From Bradyrhizobium japonicum USDA 6 (GTDB taxonomy: Bacteria; Pseudomonadota; Alphaproteobacteria; Rhizobiales; Xanthobacteraceae): a stretch of DNA of 64,000 bases. The notes beneath the pieces were generated by a model. The model made no database searches. It was not told the origin of the DNA and saw only the letters and a program-made list of their open reading frames with translations. Shown here piece by piece: positions 42,247-52,804 of the stretch. The stretch's first letter is position 1; each line of letters begins with the position of its first letter. The stretch covers positions 5,868,001 through 5,932,000 of the forward strand of contig NC_017249.1 in assembly GCF_000284375.1 (NCBI RefSeq). The letters are read 5' to 3'. The position numbers and the translations under genes were made by a program.

Positions 42247-43044
42247 ATGAGACCACTAAAATCCCTCTTTGCGATCGCAGCCACGGTGCTCGCCGTGCTC
42301 GCTGCCCCCACCCTCGCACAGGCCGACAAGCTCCAGGACGTGCTCGGCGCGGGCAAGCTGCGCGTCGGCCTGCTGACCGATGCCGCACCGTGGGGTTTCA
42401 AGGACGACAAGGGCGAGATCGCGGGCCTCGACGCCGATCTCGCCCGGCTGATCGCCGCCGACATGGGCGTCAAGCTCGAGCTCGTGCCGGTGACGGGCGC
42501 AGCGCGCATCCCGAGCCTGCTCTCCGACAAGATCGACATTTTGATCGCGGGCCTCGGCGCGACGCCCGAGCGCGCCCAGCAGGTAATGTTCTCGCAGCCC
42601 TATGCCGTGGTGAATCTCGGCGTCTACGGCGCCAAGGCAATTCCAGCGGCGACCGGCAAGAAGCCCGACAATCTCGACGGCCGCAGCGTCGCGGTCGCCA
42701 AGGGCTCGACCCTCGACGTCTGGCTCACCGACAACGCCCCGAAGGTGAAGCTGGTGCGTTTCGAGGATACGCCGGCCGCACTCGCCGCGTTCCTCGCCGG
42801 ACAAGCCGATACCTTCGCCGAGAACAGCGCCATCGCGCTGAAGGTGCAGGACCAGAACCCGACCAAGGAGGTCGAGCTGAAATTCCTGATCCGCCAGTCG
42901 CCGGCCCATGTCGGCGTGCGCCAGGGCGAGCAGAACCTGCTCAACTGGATCAACACCGACATCTTCTTCAACAAGCTCAACGGCAAGCTCGGCGCGTTGC
43001 AACTGAGGTGGTTCAAGGAAGAGCAGACGCTGCCGACGCTGTGA
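42247..43044 (+). CDS. polar amino acid ABC transporter substrate-binding protein
   Basis: The 265-aa protein has a Sec signal (MRPLKSLFAIAATVLAVLAA, cleavage after AQA near residue 26) and the type 3 solute-binding fold: GKLRVGLLTDAAPWGFKDDKGEIAGLDADLARLIAADMGV, SLLSDKIDILIAGLGATPERAQQV. It should be a periplasmic receptor of the amino acid importer. GATP replaces the common GMSITPER wording. The ligand is not readable; the adjacent enzymes suggest a D- or N-acylated amino acid. A hairpin follows at 43055. Confidence 0.93.
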   Translation: MRPLKSLFAIAATVLAVLAAPTLAQADKLQDVLGAGKLRVGLLTDAAPWGFKDDKGEIAGLDADLARLIAADMGVKLELVPVTGAARIPSLLSDKIDILIAGLGATPERAQQVMFSQPYAVVNLGVYGAKAIPAATGKKPDNLDGRSVAVAKGSTLDVWLTDNAPKVKLVRFEDTPAALAAFLAGQADTFAENSAIALKVQDQNPTKEVELKFLIRQSPAHVGVRQGEQNLLNWINTDIFFNKLNGKLGALQLRWFKEEQTLPTL

Positions 43045-43054
43045 ACCAGCACAC

Positions 43055-43078
43055 GGCTCCCGCACCAATGCGGGAGCC
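43055..43078 (+). terminator. intra-operon hairpin after the binding-protein gene
   Basis: GGCTCCCGC (43055-43063) and GCGGGAGCC (43070-43078) form a perfect 9-bp stem with a 6-nt loop. There is no U-run, so it more likely stabilises the upstream binding-protein mRNA or lowers downstream expression than ends the operon. Confidence 0.65.
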
Positions 43079-43102
43079 AACCTTCACGAGGAGAATTTCG
43101 AG

Positions 43103-43447
43103 ATGATCAAACGTTATGTCGTCGGCTCGCGCATGAGCCAGGCCGTCGCCGCAGGCGGAATGGTGCACATCGCCGGCCAGGTCGCCGATGACCGCAAGGC
43201 TGGCATCGTGTCGCAGACCCAGCAGGTGCTCGCCAAGATCGACGCGTTGCTGAAGGAGGCCGGCTCCGACCGGTCGAAGCTGATCGCGGTCAACGTCTTC
43301 CTGCCTCATATCACCGACTTCGACAGCATGAACTCGGTCTACGATGCCTGGATCGATCCGGCCAACCCGCCGGCCCGCGCCTGCGTCGAAGCCCGCCTCG
43401 CCGATCCCGATTTGCGCGTCGAGATGACCGCTGTCGCCTTGCAGTAA
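43103..43447 (+). CDS. ridA: RidA-family enamine/imine deaminase
   Basis: The 114-aa protein has the RidA/YjgF layout: GSRMSQAVAAGGMVHIAGQVADD, TQQVLAKIDALLKEAGSDRSKLI, VYDAWIDPANPPARACVEARLADPDLRVEM. The conserved Arg of the ARACVEARLA block and the final Glu are present. RidA hydrolyses reactive enamines such as 2-aminoacrylate to the keto acid. GAGGAGA precedes the start. Its place beside a PLP deaminase-like gene fits disposal of the enamine intermediate. Confidence 0.92.
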   Translation: MIKRYVVGSRMSQAVAAGGMVHIAGQVADDRKAGIVSQTQQVLAKIDALLKEAGSDRSKLIAVNVFLPHITDFDSMNSVYDAWIDPANPPARACVEARLADPDLRVEMTAVALQ

Positions 43448-43509
43448 AGGCACCACCACCCTTTCAACCTTTGGCCGGCGCCGGCGACGGCGCGGCCGCG
43501 AGGCAAGCC

Positions 43510-44538
43510 ATGCATACCGGACTTTTCCACGAGATCGATTTCGAGAAGGACCAGAAATGGTCCGGCCATCTCGGCATTCCCTTCTCGATCGATCGCTCGC
43601 CCTACTACCAGCTCAAGATCCCGATCTTCCGGATCAAGAACGGCGCCGGGCCAAAACTGCTTTTGATGGCCGGCAATCACGGCGACGAATATGAGGGCGA
43701 GATCGCGCTGACGCGGCTGTATCGCCGGCTCGATGCAAAGGACCTCAAAGGCGAGATCACCATCCTGCCCTTCGCCAATTGGCCGGCCGTGATGGCTGCG
43801 CGCCGCCGGTCGCCGCTCGACGAGGGCAACCTCAACCGCGCCTTCCCCGGCGATGCCGCGGGCACGCCGACGTTCCGGCTTGCGCACTTCCTCGAGTGCG
43901 AGCTGTTTCCGCGGCACGACGTCGTCTTCGACATCCATTCCGGCGGCACCTCGATGGCGCATGTGCCTTGCGCGCTGATTGAGCGGCAGGGCACGCCCGA
44001 GATGTTCGGCCACGCGCTGCGCCTGATGGAGGGGCTGGGGATGCCTTTCGCCTTCGTCGCCGAAAACGGCGCGACCGCTCCGACCTCGATGGCCGCGGCG
44101 GCACGCGCCGGCGCGATCGGGCTCTCCGGTGAATTCGGCGGCGGCGGCACCGTCACGCCGCAGACCATGGCACTCACGGCGCGCGCGATCGATCGGCTGC
44201 TGCTCGCGCTCGGCCTCGTCCAGGCGCCGGTGCTGGGCCCTCACGCGCCGGTCGAGCGCGCCACCGAATTGCTGGCGCTGCAAAGCCATGCGCAGGCGGT
44301 GTTCGCGACCCGTCGCGGCTGGTTCGAGCCCGCCGTCATGGTCGGCGCGCGGGTTGCGGCCGGCGACGTCGCCGGCTGGTATCATGACTTCGAGCGCCCG
44401 GAGCTGCCGGAAGAGGTGCTGCGCTTCCCCGCCGACGGCATCGTGATCTCGCAGCGCCTGCACACCGACAGCCAGAGCGGCGACTGCCTGGTCCAGGTCG
44501 GCCGCGCGCTGTCACGCGACGAGCTGCCGGCGCGCTGA
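43510..44538 (+). CDS. succinylglutamate desuccinylase/aspartoacylase-family zinc deacylase
   Basis: The 342-aa protein has the M14-like deacylase motifs: LMAGNHGDEYEGE supplies His and Glu zinc ligands, GNLNRAFPGDAAGTP is the family NxxR block, and DVVFDIHSGGTSM supplies the second His. Family members release amino acids from N-acyl (acetyl, succinyl) derivatives; the closest layout is the ectoine/DABA deacetylase-like group. The position beside an amino acid importer and a deaminase suggests de-acylation of an imported N-acyl amino acid. I chose the ATG at 43510; a short upstream extension to 43471 is possible. Confidence 0.9.
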   Translation: MHTGLFHEIDFEKDQKWSGHLGIPFSIDRSPYYQLKIPIFRIKNGAGPKLLLMAGNHGDEYEGEIALTRLYRRLDAKDLKGEITILPFANWPAVMAARRRSPLDEGNLNRAFPGDAAGTPTFRLAHFLECELFPRHDVVFDIHSGGTSMAHVPCALIERQGTPEMFGHALRLMEGLGMPFAFVAENGATAPTSMAAAARAGAIGLSGEFGGGGTVTPQTMALTARAIDRLLLALGLVQAPVLGPHAPVERATELLALQSHAQAVFATRRGWFEPAVMVGARVAAGDVAGWYHDFERPELPEEVLRFPADGIVISQRLHTDSQSGDCLVQVGRALSRDELPAR

Positions 44539-44579
44539 GTTTTGGAGACGATACCGACTTCGATTAACCTCAGGATTCG

Positions 44580-45644
44580 ATGAGCGATCGGGCAAAGCCA
44601 GGTTACGACGACGTTGTGCGCATTCCAGCGCCGCCCGGCCGCAGCAGTGCGACCGGACGGCCGCCGCGCATCGAGGAAGTCGCGGAGCGCGCCGGGGTAT
44701 CGCCGATCACGGTGTCGCGGGTGTTGCGTCACCCCGAGAAGGTCAACCACGAGACCCGCGAGCGCATCCTCGAAGTGATCGAGGCGACCGGTTACGCCTC
44801 CAACCCGCATGCGCGCGCGCTGCGCTCGGGGCGCTCGAACGTGGTCATGGCCTTCGTCTCCAACATCCTCAGCCAGCAGTTCGGGCTCGCGGTGCGCAGC
44901 TTCGCCGCGACGCTGGAGCCTGAGGGTTTCGAGGTGCTGGTCGGGCAGACCTCCTACTCCTATGCCAAGGAAGTCGCGATGATCCAGTCGCTGCGCGGCA
45001 TCCGCCCCGCAGCAGTGATGTTCACCGGCGTGATCGAGCTCGAGGAGAATCGTGCCGCGCTGCTCGAGCTCGGCATTCCCGTGATCGAGACCTGGGCGTT
45101 TCCGCGCGACCCCATCGACATGCTGGTCGGCCTGCCCAATGCGGATGCCGGCGCGATGGCGGCGCGCAGGCTGGCCGAAGCCGGGCATCGCCGCGTCGCC
45201 TTCATCGGACGCGGCAGCGGCCGTGGCGCACTGCGCCGCGACGGTTTTCGTAACGCAGCGGCAAAGCTCGGCCTCGATATCGTCCACGAGATCGGCGTCG
45301 GTGAGATCACGGGCCTGGCCGACGGCCGCACCGCCTTCACCGCTCTGCTCGAACGCGGCGGCGACGTCGATGCGGTGTTCTGTGCCAACGATCTGCTTGC
45401 GACCGGCGCGCTGATCGAGGCCCGCGCCCGCGGCCTCTCGGTGCCGCGCGATCTGGCGCTGCTCGGCTTCGGCGACAACGACGTCGCCGATCAGATCACG
45501 CCCGGTCTCACCACCATCTCGTTCGATGCGGCGGCTGTTGGGCGGATCGCAGGCGAACTGCTTCTGGCGCGGCTATCAGGCACGCCACGCGCCAAGCAGC
45601 GGCTCGCCGTCGAGCTGTTCCTGGTCGAGCGCGGCAGCGTCTGA
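44580..45644 (+). CDS. LacI-family transcriptional regulator
   Basis: The 354-aa protein has a LacI HTH (about 29-85: RIEEVAERAGVSPITVSRVL, then ERILEVIEATGYASNPHARA as hinge) and a periplasmic-binding-like effector domain (VVMAFVSNILSQQ onward). It is GntR-of-Pseudomonas-like in the effector region. It is the last gene of the unit that starts at 38871, 41 bp after the deacylase, and is the best candidate to bind the palindrome at 38806-38823. The N-terminal 28 residues are longer than usual; a start nearer residue 26 cannot be excluded. Confidence 0.93.
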   Translation: MSDRAKPGYDDVVRIPAPPGRSSATGRPPRIEEVAERAGVSPITVSRVLRHPEKVNHETRERILEVIEATGYASNPHARALRSGRSNVVMAFVSNILSQQFGLAVRSFAATLEPEGFEVLVGQTSYSYAKEVAMIQSLRGIRPAAVMFTGVIELEENRAALLELGIPVIETWAFPRDPIDMLVGLPNADAGAMAARRLAEAGHRRVAFIGRGSGRGALRRDGFRNAAAKLGLDIVHEIGVGEITGLADGRTAFTALLERGGDVDAVFCANDLLATGALIEARARGLSVPRDLALLGFGDNDVADQITPGLTTISFDAAAVGRIAGELLLARLSGTPRAKQRLAVELFLVERGSV

Positions 45645-45653
45645 GCTTGCGGA

Positions 45654-45950
45654 TCAGGCGATGGTCTTGAGATCCTGCTGGATCGCAGCCAGCAGCGATT
45701 GCAGTGCATCGCTGTTCACCGGCCTCGCCTCCGCCTTCGCAGGCTGGACCTTGTCAGGCTGCGCAGCTTTGCCCGGACGCTTCGGGAATGGCGGTGGTGG
45801 CGCCGGCATCGCGGCTGGCGCGAATTCGCCTTCCTCGTCGACGTGGACGAACTTGCCATGGATGACGTCGCCTCGACGGCCCATGACGAACAGGGTCGCC
45901 CAATAGCCGGCAGCCAGAAGGATTACGCTGAAAATACCAATCTCTAACAT
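45654..45950 (-). CDS. 98-aa single-TM protein of unknown function
   Basis: The protein has one N-terminal TM helix (MLEIGIFSVILLAAGYWATL), then a short charged segment, a proline-rich linker (PAAMPAPPPPFPKRPGK) and a C-terminal helix (DALQSLLAAIQQDLKTIA). It is convergent with the LacI gene, whose stop lies 9 bp away. No family is recognised. The layout suggests an inner-membrane protein with a short cytosolic or periplasmic tail. Confidence 0.72.
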   Translation of the reverse strand: MLEIGIFSVILLAAGYWATLFVMGRRGDVIHGKFVHVDEEGEFAPAAMPAPPPPFPKRPGKAAQPDKVQPAKAEARPVNSDALQSLLAAIQQDLKTIA

Positions 45951-46010
45951 CGCAGCACCTAAAATATGCGCGATGATTCAATGCCTTCGCTCAGTCGTCA
46001 ATGAACCGAC

Positions 46011-46045
46011 GGTCACACCTGCGGCTTTTGCGGGCAGGTGTGGCC
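46011..46045. terminator. hairpin downstream of the MDR oxidoreductase gene
   Basis: GGTCACACCTGC (46011-46022) pairs with GCAGGTGTGGCC (46034-46045), with one G-U wobble, around an 11-nt loop. It lies 66 bp beyond the stop at 46111 on the minus strand. No strong U-run is seen. Confidence 0.6.
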
Positions 46046-46110
46046 GATCGGTCACTCTTTGTTAACCATCGATGTCCGGGGTGTGACGCCCCTGCAACTA
46101 GGCCGTGCAG

Positions 46111-47133
46111 CTAAACCTTATCCGGCCCGACCCGCACGAGCTGCTTGCCGAAATTGGCGCCCTTCAGGAGCCCCATGAAGGCGCTGGGCGCGCTCTCCAG
46201 GCCCTCGGTGACGAACTCCTTGTACTTGACCTTGCCGTCGCGGACCCAACCGGACATGTCGCGCAGGAAGTCGCCATGGCGGTTGGCGAAGTCGGAGACG
46301 ATGAAGCCGCGGAAGGTGAGCCGCTTGGTCAGGGTCGCGCGCATCATCGCTGCGGCCCATTTCGGCGGCTTGGCCTCGGTGTCGTTGTAATGGGCGATCA
46401 GGCCGCAGACAGGCACGCGCGCGAACGGATTGAGCAGCGGGAAGACCGCCTCGAACACGGCGCCGCCAACGTTCTCGAAATAGACGTCGATGCCTTTCGG
46501 GCAGGCGAACTTCAGCTTCGCGGCGAAATCGGTTTCGCGGTGATCGAGGCAGGCATCAAAGCCGAGTTCCTTCACCACGTAGTCGCACTTGTCCTTGCCG
46601 CCGGCGATGCCGACTGCACGCGCGCCCTTGATCTTCGCGATCTGGCCGACGGCCGAGCCGACCGCACCGGAGGCACCGGCGACGACGACGGTCTCGCCTT
46701 CCTGCGGCTTGCCGATGTCGAGCAGGCCCGTATAGGCGGTCATGCCGGGCATGCCGAGCACGCCGATGGAGGTCGAGATCGGACCGAGCTTCGGATCGAC
46801 CTTGATCAAGCCCTTGCCGTTCGAGATCGCGTGCGACTGCCATCCGGTACGGGCTCGCACGATGTCGCCCTTGGCGAAATCAGGATTGTTGGAGGCTGCG
46901 ACCTCGCTGACTGCCTCGCCCTCCATCACGCCGCCGACCGGCACAGGTGCTGCGTAGGACGGACCGTCACTCATGCGCCCGCGCATATAGGGATCGAGCG
47001 AGAGCCAGATCGTGCGCAACAGGACTTCCCCTGCGCCGGGCGTCGGGACTGCGAATTCCTCCAGACGAAAATCGGACGGCTTTGGCTCGCCGACGGGACG
47101 CGCGGCGAGAACGATGCGTTTGGCTTGGGACAT
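46111..47133 (-). CDS. NADP-dependent MDR oxidoreductase (CurA / LTB4DH type)
   Basis: From the ATG at 47133, preceded by GGAGGAAGCC, the protein is 340 aa. Landmarks are SLDPYMRGRMSDGPSYAAPV (family signature), the Rossmann loop VVVAGASGAVGSAVGQIAKI and GIDVYFENVGGAVFEAVFPL. It lacks the catalytic zinc ligands, as expected for leukotriene B4 dehydrogenase / curcumin-reductase-like enzymes, which reduce enone or quinone double bonds with NADPH. It appears monocistronic. Confidence 0.93.
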   Translation of the reverse strand: MSQAKRIVLAARPVGEPKPSDFRLEEFAVPTPGAGEVLLRTIWLSLDPYMRGRMSDGPSYAAPVPVGGVMEGEAVSEVAASNNPDFAKGDIVRARTGWQSHAISNGKGLIKVDPKLGPISTSIGVLGMPGMTAYTGLLDIGKPQEGETVVVAGASGAVGSAVGQIAKIKGARAVGIAGGKDKCDYVVKELGFDACLDHRETDFAAKLKFACPKGIDVYFENVGGAVFEAVFPLLNPFARVPVCGLIAHYNDTEAKPPKWAAAMMRATLTKRLTFRGFIVSDFANRHGDFLRDMSGWVRDGKVKYKEFVTEGLESAPSAFMGLLKGANFGKQLVRVGPDKV

Positions 47134-47202
47134 GGCTTCCTCCGGACTGCTTGTTGCAGTCATTTAGGAGGAACGTGGGAATGAAGCAAATCCCAATACT
47201 CG

Positions 47203-47308
47203 CTGTCATCGTCCGCGAAAGCGGGCGATCCAGTATTCCAGAGGCGGCTGTGATTGAACCGAGACGCCTCGGCGTACTGGATGCCCCGGTCAAGCCGGGG
47301 CATGACAG
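47203..47308. repeat. 107-bp dispersed palindromic element, copy 2 (inverted)
   Basis: Read on the minus strand, this matches the 14715-14821 element: CTGTCAT at one end, the central CTCGGTTCAATCAC and CTCTGGAATACTGGATCG blocks, and CGATGACAG at the other. Ends can form short hairpins. It occupies most of the gap between the MDR gene and guaB. Confidence 0.85.
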
Positions 47309-47323
47309 CAGTGTGTGGAGTAC

Positions 47324-49287
<1,964 letters not shown>

Positions 49288-50778
49288 ATGGTCGACAAGC
49301 AACGCGTCATCCCGCTGATCGTGGCCACCGCTCTCTTCATGGAGAACATGGATTCGACGGTGATCGCCACCTCGCTGCCCGCGATCGCGGCCGACATCGG
49401 CACGAGCCCGCTGACGCTCAAGCTTGCCATCACCTCCTATCTGCTGTCGCTCGCGGTGTTCATCCCGGCGAGCGGCTGGACTGCGGACCGTTTCGGCGCG
49501 CGCATGGTGTTCGCGATCGCGGTCGGCGTGTTCATGGTCGGCTCGGTCGGCTGCGCACTCTCGACCTCCGTCACCGATTTCGTATTCGCGCGCATCCTTC
49601 AGGGCATGGGCGGGGCGATGATGACGCCGGTCGGACGCCTGGTACTGCTGCGCTCGGTCGACAAGAGCGCGCTGGTCAACGCCATGGCATGGGTGACGGT
49701 CCCTGCCCTCATCGGTCCCGTGATCGGCCCGCCGCTCGGCGGCTTCATCACGACCTATGCGTCATGGCACTGGATCTTCCTGATCAACATTCCGATCGGG
49801 CTGCTCGGCATCTTCATGGCCTTGCGCTTCATCGATCCCATCAAGAGCGAGACGCGGGAACCGTTCGATCTTTACGGCATGGTGCTCGCGGGCGTCGGCC
49901 TCGCCGGCATCGCGTTCGGTCTGTCCGTCGCCGGGCTCAACCTTCTGCCCTGGAGCACGGTCGCGGCCCTGGTCGTGGGGGGAGCGATCTCGATGACATT
50001 GTATGTCCTGCACGCGCGGCGGACGGGTTCGCCGGTGCTGGACTTTTCGCTACTGAATCTGCCGACACTGCGCGCGGCCGTTTTCGGCGGCTTCATGTTC
50101 CGGCTCGGCATCGGCGCGCTGCCGTTCCTGCTGCCGCTGTTGATGCAGATCGGCTTCGGGCTGTCGCCGTTCCATTCCGGCCTCGTCACCTTCGCCTCCT
50201 CGCTCGGCGCCATGGGCATGAAGACGCTGGCCGCGCGCATCATCCGCACGTTCGGCTTCCGCAACTTGATGACGGTGAACGCGGTCGTCAGCGCGTTCTT
50301 CCTCGGCGTCTGCGCGCTGTTCACGGTGACGACGCCGCTGCTCATCATCATGGTGATCCTGGTGGTCGGCGGCTTCTTCCGCTCGCTGGAGTTCACCGCG
50401 ATCAACACGGTGGCCTATGCCGACGTCGAGACCGCGCAGATGAGCCGCGCCACCACGCTGGTCAGCGTCAACCAGCAGCTCGCCGTCTCCGCCGGCGTCG
50501 CGGTCGGCGCGGCCTGCGTGGAAACGACGATGTGGCTCAACCATGTCAGCGAGATCGACGCCACCGTGTTCGCGCCGGCCTTCGTCGTGATCGCGCTGAC
50601 CTCGGCCGCGTCGAGCTGGTTCTTCTGGCAGATGCCCGCCGATGCCGGCCACGAGATTTCCGGCCGTAAGGCGGTCGAGATCGCCAGCCGCAAGGGTGCC
50701 GCAAAGAGCGCGGCGACCGCCGCCGTCAAGACGGCGACGGAGGATACGCAGGACGTGCGGGACCAAAGGCTCGGCTAA
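49288..50778 (+). CDS. DHA2-family MFS transporter
   Basis: The 496-aa protein has about 14 predicted TM helices, with DHA2 signatures MENMDSTVIATSLPAIAADI in TM1, SGWTADRFGARMVF as motif A and PLGGFITTYASWHWIFLINI as motif C-like. It is the EmrB type that exports hydrophobic compounds with proton exchange. The ATG at 49288 is chosen because TM1 starts just after; the open frame to 49207 is less likely. The C-terminus is basic and Ala-rich. No EmrA-type adaptor is adjacent. Confidence 0.9.
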   Translation: MVDKQRVIPLIVATALFMENMDSTVIATSLPAIAADIGTSPLTLKLAITSYLLSLAVFIPASGWTADRFGARMVFAIAVGVFMVGSVGCALSTSVTDFVFARILQGMGGAMMTPVGRLVLLRSVDKSALVNAMAWVTVPALIGPVIGPPLGGFITTYASWHWIFLINIPIGLLGIFMALRFIDPIKSETREPFDLYGMVLAGVGLAGIAFGLSVAGLNLLPWSTVAALVVGGAISMTLYVLHARRTGSPVLDFSLLNLPTLRAAVFGGFMFRLGIGALPFLLPLLMQIGFGLSPFHSGLVTFASSLGAMGMKTLAARIIRTFGFRNLMTVNAVVSAFFLGVCALFTVTTPLLIIMVILVVGGFFRSLEFTAINTVAYADVETAQMSRATTLVSVNQQLAVSAGVAVGAACVETTMWLNHVSEIDATVFAPAFVVIALTSAASSWFFWQMPADAGHEISGRKAVEIASRKGAAKSAATAAVKTATEDTQDVRDQRLG

Positions 50779-51199
50779 GGCGCGACGAAGTCAAATTCGG
50801 CGACGGGAAACGCGCAAGATCGGATCGCCTCGGCAGCTACGGCCAAAACTCCGCAAGGCGCCCCATGCGAAGCAGCACCAGGGCGTCTGGATGACGCGCT
50901 GGTGCCCAACAGCCTCCGGCACCTTCCGATAGTCTACCCCATAGCAAAGCTCCGGTCAGAACCCGACGTCGTAAAATCGTCTTCGTTGGACTGGCGGGGC
51001 ACAAGCGGCTGCCGCGCGGCGCGTCGGCCCAGTTCACTCATGCCCGCGCGCCTTTGACATAACTCAAAGAGCGAATGCCGGACATGAGCCTCGATGACAC
51101 CTGCTCGGGTGTGGGTCGGGCTTGGCCAGGAGCCGAGACGATGCATTCGCCCGCGTGCGCAGCCAAGATCGTCAGCAAACGGTGATCGAAGACCAAGCC
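50779..51199. other. 421-bp region between the DHA2 and VIT-like genes
   Basis: No gene is supported. It contains the hairpin at 50875-50905. The frame of the downstream membrane protein is open back to a TTG at 51122, so its leader may start inside this region. A promoter for the VIT-like/porin pair should lie in the right half. Confidence 0.45.
50875..50905 (+). terminator. hairpin downstream of the DHA2 transporter gene
   Basis: GCACCAGGGCGTC (50875-50887) pairs with GACGCGCTGGTGC (50893-50905) at 12 of 13 positions around a 5-nt loop, 97 bp after the stop. No U-run follows. Confidence 0.55.
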
Positions 51200-51865
51200 A
51201 TGGCTTTATTGGGACCGGATACTCCGTTCGGGAGCATACTTGATCCGATGGAACGGATCTCGGAGACTTTGTTCGGACTGATCATGGCCCTTACCTTCAT
51301 CTGCTCGCTTGGTGTCGCGACCGGGACCAATATCAATGTTCAAACAATGCTCATCGGCGCACTCGGCTGCAATCTCGCCTGGGGCATCGTCGACGGCGGT
51401 CTTTATCTGCTGGCGCGCATCAATGACCGGGGAGACAAGGTTCTGACCCTCCGCGCGATACGGAAGGCGCCGGATCCCGAAGCAGCGCGCCGCGTCATTG
51501 CCGACGCGCTGCCGCCGGAATTGTCGGCCATGCTGCCCGAAGAGCAGTTGGAATCGATGCGGAAACGGTTGCAACAATTGCCTGAGCCGGCTCCCGGTCC
51601 AGGGCTGACGAAGCGCGACTGGATCGGAGCGCTCGGCCTTTGCCTGCTGAGCTTCCTGTCGACCTTCCCGGTGGTCATCCCGTTCCTGTTCCTGAGCGAT
51701 GCCAGACTGGCGCTGCGCGTCTCCTACGCCGTCGCCATCGTGATGCTGTTCTGTTGCGGTTACGTGTTCGGGATTCGTAGCGGGCTGCGGCCTTCGGTGG
51801 CGGGACTTGCGATGGTGGCTGTCGGTAGTACGCTGGTTGGCATCGCGGTCGCTCTGGGAGGATGA
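51200..51865 (+). CDS. VIT1/CCC1-like membrane protein
   Basis: From the ATG at 51200 the protein is 221 aa, with five TM helices: LFGLIMALTFICSLGVATG, MLIGALGCNLAWGIVDGGLY, IGALGLCLLSFLSTFPVVIPF, ALRVSYAVAIVMLFCCGYVF and a final VAGLAMVAVGSTLVGIAVAL. LDPMERISETLFGLIM matches VIT/CCC1-like proteins related to iron/manganese transport, but the cytosolic metal-binding loop is short here. The start is uncertain: TTG at 51122 and GTG at 51182 are alternatives and none has a strong ribosome site. Its stop overlaps the porin start by ATGA. Confidence 0.72.
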   Translation: MALLGPDTPFGSILDPMERISETLFGLIMALTFICSLGVATGTNINVQTMLIGALGCNLAWGIVDGGLYLLARINDRGDKVLTLRAIRKAPDPEAARRVIADALPPELSAMLPEEQLESMRKRLQQLPEPAPGPGLTKRDWIGALGLCLLSFLSTFPVVIPFLFLSDARLALRVSYAVAIVMLFCCGYVFGIRSGLRPSVAGLAMVAVGSTLVGIAVALGG

Positions 51866-52803
51866 TCGACTTGCGGCGACACGAAACATCATTTCGGGGT
51901 GCAAGCGGCGCCTCATTTGCCGCGCTGGCCGGACTGTGGCTTGCACCCATGACCGGCGGTTTGGCGCTGGCCCAATCCTCGGCCGGGGCGCTCGGCCTCG
52001 GCAACCGCGGTTGGTCGGCGGCCGACACCACCCACGCAACGCCTGCCAACGAGCTCGAATTCAGCGCCCGCGCAGGGATTGCATCCGATTACATCTATCG
52101 CGGGACCACGCTGTCCGATCATGGCCCCGCGGCCGGCGCCGCCTTCGAGACGAGATGGGGCCCGCTCTACGCCGGCACATCGGTCGCCACCGTCAAGCTG
52201 CCGACCCAGCCGGCCGCCGAACTCACCTTCGCCGCCGGCATGCGCCCGCAGATCGCCACGATCGATTTTGATCTTGGGGCGACCTATTTCGCCTATCCCG
52301 GTGAAAGACTTCCTGGCGAGACCAACGGCATCAATTATTGGGAGATCGTTGTCCGCGGCGATCGCCGCATCGGCGACCAGTTCCGCGTCGCCGGCGGTTA
52401 CGCCTATTCTCCGAACGTCTCGAACACCGGCGCCTGGAGCCAATATGTGGCGGCCGGAGTCGGCTTCGACGTGCCGGAGCGGTTTCTGCTGCAGAACCTG
52501 ACCGTGTCGCTCACCACCGCCGCCGGCTATTCCTGGTTTGGCAACCAGACCCCGCAACTCGGCGGTTTCCCGCTGCCTGCCTATCTCAACTGGCAGGCCG
52601 GCGTGACGTTCACGCACAAGGCGCTCAACCTCGACCTGCGCTACTACGACACCAATCTGTCGAAGGAAAACTGCTTCGTCTTTACAGGCGATCCAAATGC
52701 GCGGCCGGGCGGCCGCGCCAATCCGATCACCAACCCAGACGGCCTGGTCTCGAACTGGTGCGGCGCGACATTCGTCGCCAAGGTCTGGTTTGCGTTCAAC
52801 TAA
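51862..52803 (+). CDS. TorF-family putative porin
   Basis: The 313-aa outer-membrane protein has an N-terminal hydrophobic region (ASFAALAGLWLAPMTGGLAL, probable cleavage after LAQ near residue 38) and the family opening ELEFSARAGIASDYIYRGTTLS, followed by many amphipathic beta strands and an aromatic C-terminal end (FVAKVWFAFN) that fits outer-membrane insertion. It starts within the stop of the VIT-like gene (ATGA), so the inner-membrane and outer-membrane proteins are translationally coupled and probably serve the same solute. Confidence 0.85.
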   Translation: MIDLRRHETSFRGASGASFAALAGLWLAPMTGGLALAQSSAGALGLGNRGWSAADTTHATPANELEFSARAGIASDYIYRGTTLSDHGPAAGAAFETRWGPLYAGTSVATVKLPTQPAAELTFAAGMRPQIATIDFDLGATYFAYPGERLPGETNGINYWEIVVRGDRRIGDQFRVAGGYAYSPNVSNTGAWSQYVAAGVGFDVPERFLLQNLTVSLTTAAGYSWFGNQTPQLGGFPLPAYLNWQAGVTFTHKALNLDLRYYDTNLSKENCFVFTGDPNARPGGRANPITNPDGLVSNWCGATFVAKVWFAFN

Positions 52804-52804
52804 T

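Noticed and set aside
46011..46045. Riboswitch upstream of the 98-aa single-TM gene
   Set aside because: Only a simple hairpin is visible; it is better explained as the 3-prime end of the MDR gene on the same strand.
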